From Chitinophagales bacterium (GTDB lineage Bacteria > Bacteroidota > Bacteroidia > Chitinophagales > LD1): a stretch of 64,000 bases of DNA. The notes beneath the pieces were generated by a model, which saw only the letters and a program-made list of their open reading frames with translations, did not search any database and had not been told where the DNA came from. Made by a program: the position numbers and the translations under genes. The stretch is taken from NCBI GenBank assembly GCA_016787045.1, contig JAEUVA010000003.1, positions 62,001 through 126,000 of the forward strand. Direction: 5' to 3'. Shown here piece by piece: positions 60,396-64,000 of the stretch. Within the stretch, counting starts at the first letter, position 1; every line of letters starts with the position of its first letter.

Positions 60396-60517
60396 GCTCA
60401 AAATAACAACATGAGCGGGTTTTTGTTGAACAGTTTTATGCGAATAATAGTCCCAAAGAATTTTGTTAGTCGTCATTTAGTTGGTACTATTCGCCCTCAA
60501 ACACTTTTTTACAGCTC

Positions 60518-62980
60518 ATGAGCAAAACCCTCGTTATCAAATTTGGTGGCACCTCGGTAGGCAGCGCAGAGCGCATTGCTCAGTTGCCCTTCATTCTAAC
60601 ACCATTTACCAAACAGTATTCAAAGGTAATTGTGGTGTCATCGGCCATGAGCAAAGTAACCGATATGCTCATTAAAGCAGGTGAACTGGCCGCCTCGCAA
60701 AATGAAAACTATAAAAACGTATTGGCAGAAATTGTGAGTAAGCATTTGCTGGCCACTAAAACTTTGCTTCCCAAAGATAAGGTGGTGGAGCAGGTAATTA
60801 CCGAAATGGTAGGAGCTTTAGAGCAAATTTTAAAAGGAGTGTACTTAACCGGTGAGTTTACCGCCCGCACGCGCGACTTGGTGATGAGTTTTGGTGAGCG
60901 CTTGTCCTGCACTTTGCTGAACGAATATTTTAATCACCAAAAACTGAAGTCAATTTTTTGTGATGCACGAAACATCATTAAAACCAATGAGCAGTTTGGT
61001 GAGGCAGCTGTAAATTTTACTACGACCAACAAATTGATTAAAACCTACTTTGAGTTGAAACGCGGTATAGTGGTCACCACAGGGTTTATTGCCAGCACCA
61101 GAGAGGGAATCACTACCACACTTGGCAGAGGTGGCAGCGATTACACGGCAGCCATTATTGGTGCTGCATTGGGAGCCGATGAAATTCAGATTTGGACTGA
61201 TGTAAACGGAGTAATGAGTGCAGACCCCAACAAAGTAAAAACAGCTATCACGCTCCCCTATTTATCTTACGATGAAGCCATGGAGATGTGCTATTTCGGA
61301 GCAAAAGTGATTCATCCGCCAACAATTATTCCGGCCCTTGAGAAAAATATTCCGCTGCGCATAAAAAACACTTTTGAGCCACATGAAGTCGGCACATACA
61401 TTGCAAAAAAAATACCTTCATCGAACCTCATTGTAAAGGGCATTACCTCTATTGCAGAGGTATGTATGCTTACGCTGCAAGGTTCGGGCATGGTGGGTGT
61501 AGCGGGTATCTCTGCCAGATTGTTTTCGGCATTAGCAGTGGAAAAAGTGAATGTGATTTTAATTACGCAGGCCTCATCTGAACACAACATTTCTTTTGCC
61601 GTAAAGCCAGAGGATGCAGCACGTGCCAAACAAGCTATTGAAGAAGTGTTTCTTTTAGAAATTAGATCAAAATTGATAGAGCCGGTTATTGTACAAAATG
61701 ATTTGTCTGTACTGGCTGTGATAGGCGAAAACATGAAAAACACGAGCGGTGTAGCAGGCAAACTTTTTCAATCGTTGGGTAAAAACGGCATTTCTGTTAT
61801 TGCAATTGCGCAAGGTTCTTCAGAGTTGAATATTTCTACGGTTATCCAAAAGAGCGATTTGGCCAAAGCGCTGAATGCCGTACACGATGCCTTCTTTCTA
61901 TCGGATACCAAAACCGCTAACATCTACTTAGTGGGAGTGGGATTAATTGGCGCTAAACTCATTGAGCAAATCAATAAACATGCAGAATTACTTAGCAGCA
62001 AACACCAGATGAAATTGCGCATTGCTGCCATTGCAGACAGCAAACGCATGTATTTTCTGCCAGGCACAAAATCAATTACAAACGCAAAGCAATTGTTGAG
62101 CGAAAAGGGGGAACCTTTAGATGTTCCGTCATTTATTCGTAAGCTACAGCAACAATCGCTCTCCAATACAATTTTTGTGGACTGCACTGCAGGAGATGCC
62201 TGGGCTAAGCATTATGAAACTTTGCTAAACCAAAGCATTAGTGTGGTAACCCCCAACAAAACGGCTGCTTCATCTACCCAGATGTATTATGATAAACTGA
62301 AGGCCGCGGCACAAAAACATAACGTACTTTATTTATATGAAACTAACGTGGGCGCGGGTCTTCCGGTTATCAATACACTTCATAATCTGATGGTAAGCGG
62401 TGATGAAATTTTAAAAATAGAAGCCGTGCTTTCAGGTACTCTGTCGTACATCTTTAATAACTTCAATTCACAAACCCCATTCAGTAAAGTGGTGAAAGAA
62501 GCCAAGGCAAAGGGCTACACCGAGCCCGACCCCCGCGATGATTTGAACGGTAAAGATTTTGCCCGCAAACTGCTCATTTTGGCTCGCGAAAGCGGAGCTA
62601 AAATGGAAATGAAACACATAGCCATAGAAAACATACTCCCTATAGAGTGTGTAAAAGCAAAAAATGTAGAGTCGTTTTTTGAAGCATTAATAAAGAACGA
62701 TGAGCATTTTGAGCAAATGGCGCAAAAAGCAGAAAAGGCAAACAAAGTACTCCGCATGATTGGTGTGTTTGAAAAAGGCAAAGCCACTATTCGTTTGCAA
62801 GCGTTAGATGCAGGGCATCCATTTTACAATCTATCGGGTAGCGACAACATTATTACTTTTACTACTAACCGTTACCGCGAAAGGCCATTAGTGGTTAAAG
62901 GCCCCGGTGCTGGTGCCGATGTAACTGCAGCAGGAGTTTTGGCCGATGTGATACAAGCAGCCAATTATTTATTGAAATAA
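60518..62980 (+). CDS. thrA: Bifunctional aspartokinase / homoserine dehydrogenase
   Basis: ThrA catalyses the first and third steps from aspartate to threonine and methionine. The 820-residue protein has the kinase domain (KFGGTSVGSAERI, GRGGSDYTA), two ACT regulatory domains (near VMVGVAGISARLFSAL and NTSGVAGKLFQSL) and the dehydrogenase domain (VGVGLIGAKL, TAGDAW, VLSGTLSYIFN, GYTEPDPRDDLNG). Threonine feedback through the ACT domains is expected. thrB follows 38 nt after its stop. Confidence 0.97.
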   Translation: MSKTLVIKFGGTSVGSAERIAQLPFILTPFTKQYSKVIVVSSAMSKVTDMLIKAGELAASQNENYKNVLAEIVSKHLLATKTLLPKDKVVEQVITEMVGALEQILKGVYLTGEFTARTRDLVMSFGERLSCTLLNEYFNHQKLKSIFCDARNIIKTNEQFGEAAVNFTTTNKLIKTYFELKRGIVVTTGFIASTREGITTTLGRGGSDYTAAIIGAALGADEIQIWTDVNGVMSADPNKVKTAITLPYLSYDEAMEMCYFGAKVIHPPTIIPALEKNIPLRIKNTFEPHEVGTYIAKKIPSSNLIVKGITSIAEVCMLTLQGSGMVGVAGISARLFSALAVEKVNVILITQASSEHNISFAVKPEDAARAKQAIEEVFLLEIRSKLIEPVIVQNDLSVLAVIGENMKNTSGVAGKLFQSLGKNGISVIAIAQGSSELNISTVIQKSDLAKALNAVHDAFFLSDTKTANIYLVGVGLIGAKLIEQINKHAELLSSKHQMKLRIAAIADSKRMYFLPGTKSITNAKQLLSEKGEPLDVPSFIRKLQQQSLSNTIFVDCTAGDAWAKHYETLLNQSISVVTPNKTAASSTQMYYDKLKAAAQKHNVLYLYETNVGAGLPVINTLHNLMVSGDEILKIEAVLSGTLSYIFNNFNSQTPFSKVVKEAKAKGYTEPDPRDDLNGKDFARKLLILARESGAKMEMKHIAIENILPIECVKAKNVESFFEALIKNDEHFEQMAQKAEKANKVLRMIGVFEKGKATIRLQALDAGHPFYNLSGSDNIITFTTNRYRERPLVVKGPGAGADVTAAGVLADVIQAANYLLK

Positions 62981-63018
62981 GAGAATAAAAAAAACACTAT
63001 CAAATTAATCGAGCAGTA

Positions 63019-63945
63019 ATGAAAAGTATTGGCGTACGCACACCGGCTACGGTAGCCAATTTAGGCAGTGGGTTCGATCTTATAGGCCTGGCCATTGCGC
63101 AAACTGCCGATGAAATAATCGTAAAGCCAAACGACAGAAAAGAGCTAAGCATTTTAGAAATTACCGGAGATGATGGTAAGCTACCAAAAGCGGCAGAGGA
63201 GAATACTTGTACGGTAGCTATTCAATCTCTGTTGAACGCTGTGAGTACGGTGCAAGGATTTGATATTTCTATTCACAAAAAAGTTGGATTTAAAAGTGGC
63301 TTAGGTTCCAGTGCCTCCAGCGCAGTGGCGGGTGTAGTAGCCGTCAATGAGTTGTTAGGAAGTCCATTTACCAAAACCGAACTTATCCGTTTTGCATTAG
63401 ATGGCGAGTACGTGGCCAGCCGTGGCTACCATGCCGATAATGTGGCACCCTGTATGTTGGGCGGCATTACATTTGTGCAGAGCACACAACCGCTAAATGT
63501 TATTTCGCTACCGTTTCCACAGCAAATGCACCTGGTAGTGCTGTATCAACCAGTTTCTATTTCTACTGCCGAGGCGCGCGAGCTATTGCCAAAGGAGTAT
63601 GAACGGAAAAAAGTGATTCAACAAACCTCAAACTTTGGCGCATTAATCACCGGGTTGTTTACACAACAAAACAGCATGATAAAAGAAGGTTTGAACGACC
63701 TGATTGCAACACCATATAGAAAACAACTCATTCCGCATTTCGATACGTTACAGCAAATTGCTATACATTCCGGAGCAATTGGTTTTAATATTTCCGGCTC
63801 CGGACCATCTGTGTTTGCCTGGTGCGAATCAGAAATACAGGCCAATGAAGTACAAACGCAGTGGAACAACTATATGGAGCTAAATGAAGCATCATTCACT
63901 ATTTACAGCTCAACCATTAATGGAATAGGAGCTGAAATTATATAA
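63019..63945 (+). CDS. thrB: Homoserine kinase
   Basis: ThrB phosphorylates homoserine. The 308-residue GHMP-kinase protein has ATVANLGSGFDLIGLA, the ATP-binding GLGSSASSAVAGVVAVN and the C-terminal GFNISGSGPSVFAWC. Length is typical. It is the middle gene of a thrABC operon. Confidence 0.96.
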   Translation: MKSIGVRTPATVANLGSGFDLIGLAIAQTADEIIVKPNDRKELSILEITGDDGKLPKAAEENTCTVAIQSLLNAVSTVQGFDISIHKKVGFKSGLGSSASSAVAGVVAVNELLGSPFTKTELIRFALDGEYVASRGYHADNVAPCMLGGITFVQSTQPLNVISLPFPQQMHLVVLYQPVSISTAEARELLPKEYERKKVIQQTSNFGALITGLFTQQNSMIKEGLNDLIATPYRKQLIPHFDTLQQIAIHSGAIGFNISGSGPSVFAWCESEIQANEVQTQWNNYMELNEASFTIYSSTINGIGAEII

Positions 63946-63951
63946 AGATAA

Positions 63952-64000
63952 ATGAGCATGTACTTTTACTCTACCCGCAATTTATCTTATCAAGTCAGTA
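63952..64000 (+). CDS. thrC: Threonine synthase, first 16 codons (truncated by window edge)
   Basis: The reading frame starts ATG 63952 (alternative ATG 63958) and gives MSMYFYSTRNLSYQVS, resembling the usual MxYYSTxxxxxxVS start of threonine synthase. It follows thrB by 6 nt, the expected operon position. Only the N-terminus is visible, so the call rests on this motif and synteny. Confidence 0.65.
   Translation, partial: MSMYFYSTRNLSYQVS

Noticed and set aside
60411-60521. 36-codon leader ORF overlapping the thrA start as ATGA, possible attenuator peptide
   Set aside because: It has only two Thr and three Ile codons, no run of regulatory codons and no terminator hairpin, and the likely thrA promoter lies inside it, so it is probably chance.
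1-64000. tRNA, rRNA, CRISPR arrays, insertion sequences, integrases, prophage genes
   Set aside because: I looked for cloverleaf-like segments, regularly spaced repeats and transposase or integrase motifs and saw none. A covariance-model scan was not possible here.

Overview
The window is chromosomal DNA from a member of the Bacteroidota. The evidence is several large secreted proteins ending in type IX secretion (T9SS) sorting domains with a YPNP motif, families typical of the phylum (DUF4175, DUF4270, DUF1573), and promoters of the TAnnTTTG type. Moderate GC, signal peptides ending in AQ and the panC / short glycogen-synthase-like / DUF4270 / glmS block fit a Chitinophagales-like lineage. 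Genus cannot be fixed from sequence alone.

Layout. 1-1.7 kb: left-truncated DPG-repeat secreted protein. 1.8-6.2 kb: radA, a HicB-HicA module, DUF3108 protein, carA and a lipoprotein. 6.2-9.4 kb: leftward pair made of a TPR-adenylate cyclase and a secreted papain-like protease, joined by an ATGA overlap. 9.5-14.8 kb: small lipoprotein, giant DUF4175 coiled-coil membrane protein, GPH/MFS transporter. 14.9-21 kb: two T9SS cargo proteins; the first has a frame break at a C6 tract inside its signal peptide. 21-25.5 kb: TetR regulator, MntA-HepT toxin-antitoxin pair, paaABCD (phenylacetyl-CoA epoxidase) and a DUF6265 protein in one tightly packed operon. 25.6-31.5 kb: two more membrane adenylate cyclases, an HD-domain hydrolase and a GH3 glycosidase. 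31.7-35.7 kb: arginase, then an AT-rich accessory stretch with an unexplained 650-bp gap, two paralogous small secreted proteins and two more secreted hypotheticals. 35.7-44.9 kb: methyltransferase, two DUF1573 proteins, rlmN, RDD protein, panC, GT5-like protein, DUF4270 lipoprotein, glmS. 44.9-53.2 kb: M15 peptidase lacking a signal peptide, T9SS protein with a possible cysteine-peptidase domain, orphan LuxR-type response regulator, phosphotransferase, low-Mr phosphatase, PPAD-like peptidylarginine deiminase, YCII protein. 53.3-60.4 kb: mnmE, obgE, adk, T9SS CocE/NonD hydrolase, DUF2256 miniprotein, atypical SDR. 60.5-64 kb: thrA, thrB and the first codons of thrC.

Functional themes. Core metabolism (carA, panC, glmS, adk, thrABC) and RNA/DNA maintenance (radA, rlmN, mnmE, obgE) alternate with secreted-protein genes. 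Three predicted cAMP-forming class III cyclases share nearly the same catalytic domain but have different sensor halves. No tRNA, rRNA, CRISPR array, insertion sequence or prophage was recognised. The most unusual items are the homopolymer C tracts at two gene starts, the HepT toxin system inside the phenylacetate operon with two matching palindromic operators, the NGGP small secreted protein pair, the recurrent -7-box-to-start spacing that suggests leaderless mRNAs, and the low-complexity peptide insertions in MnmE and PanC.
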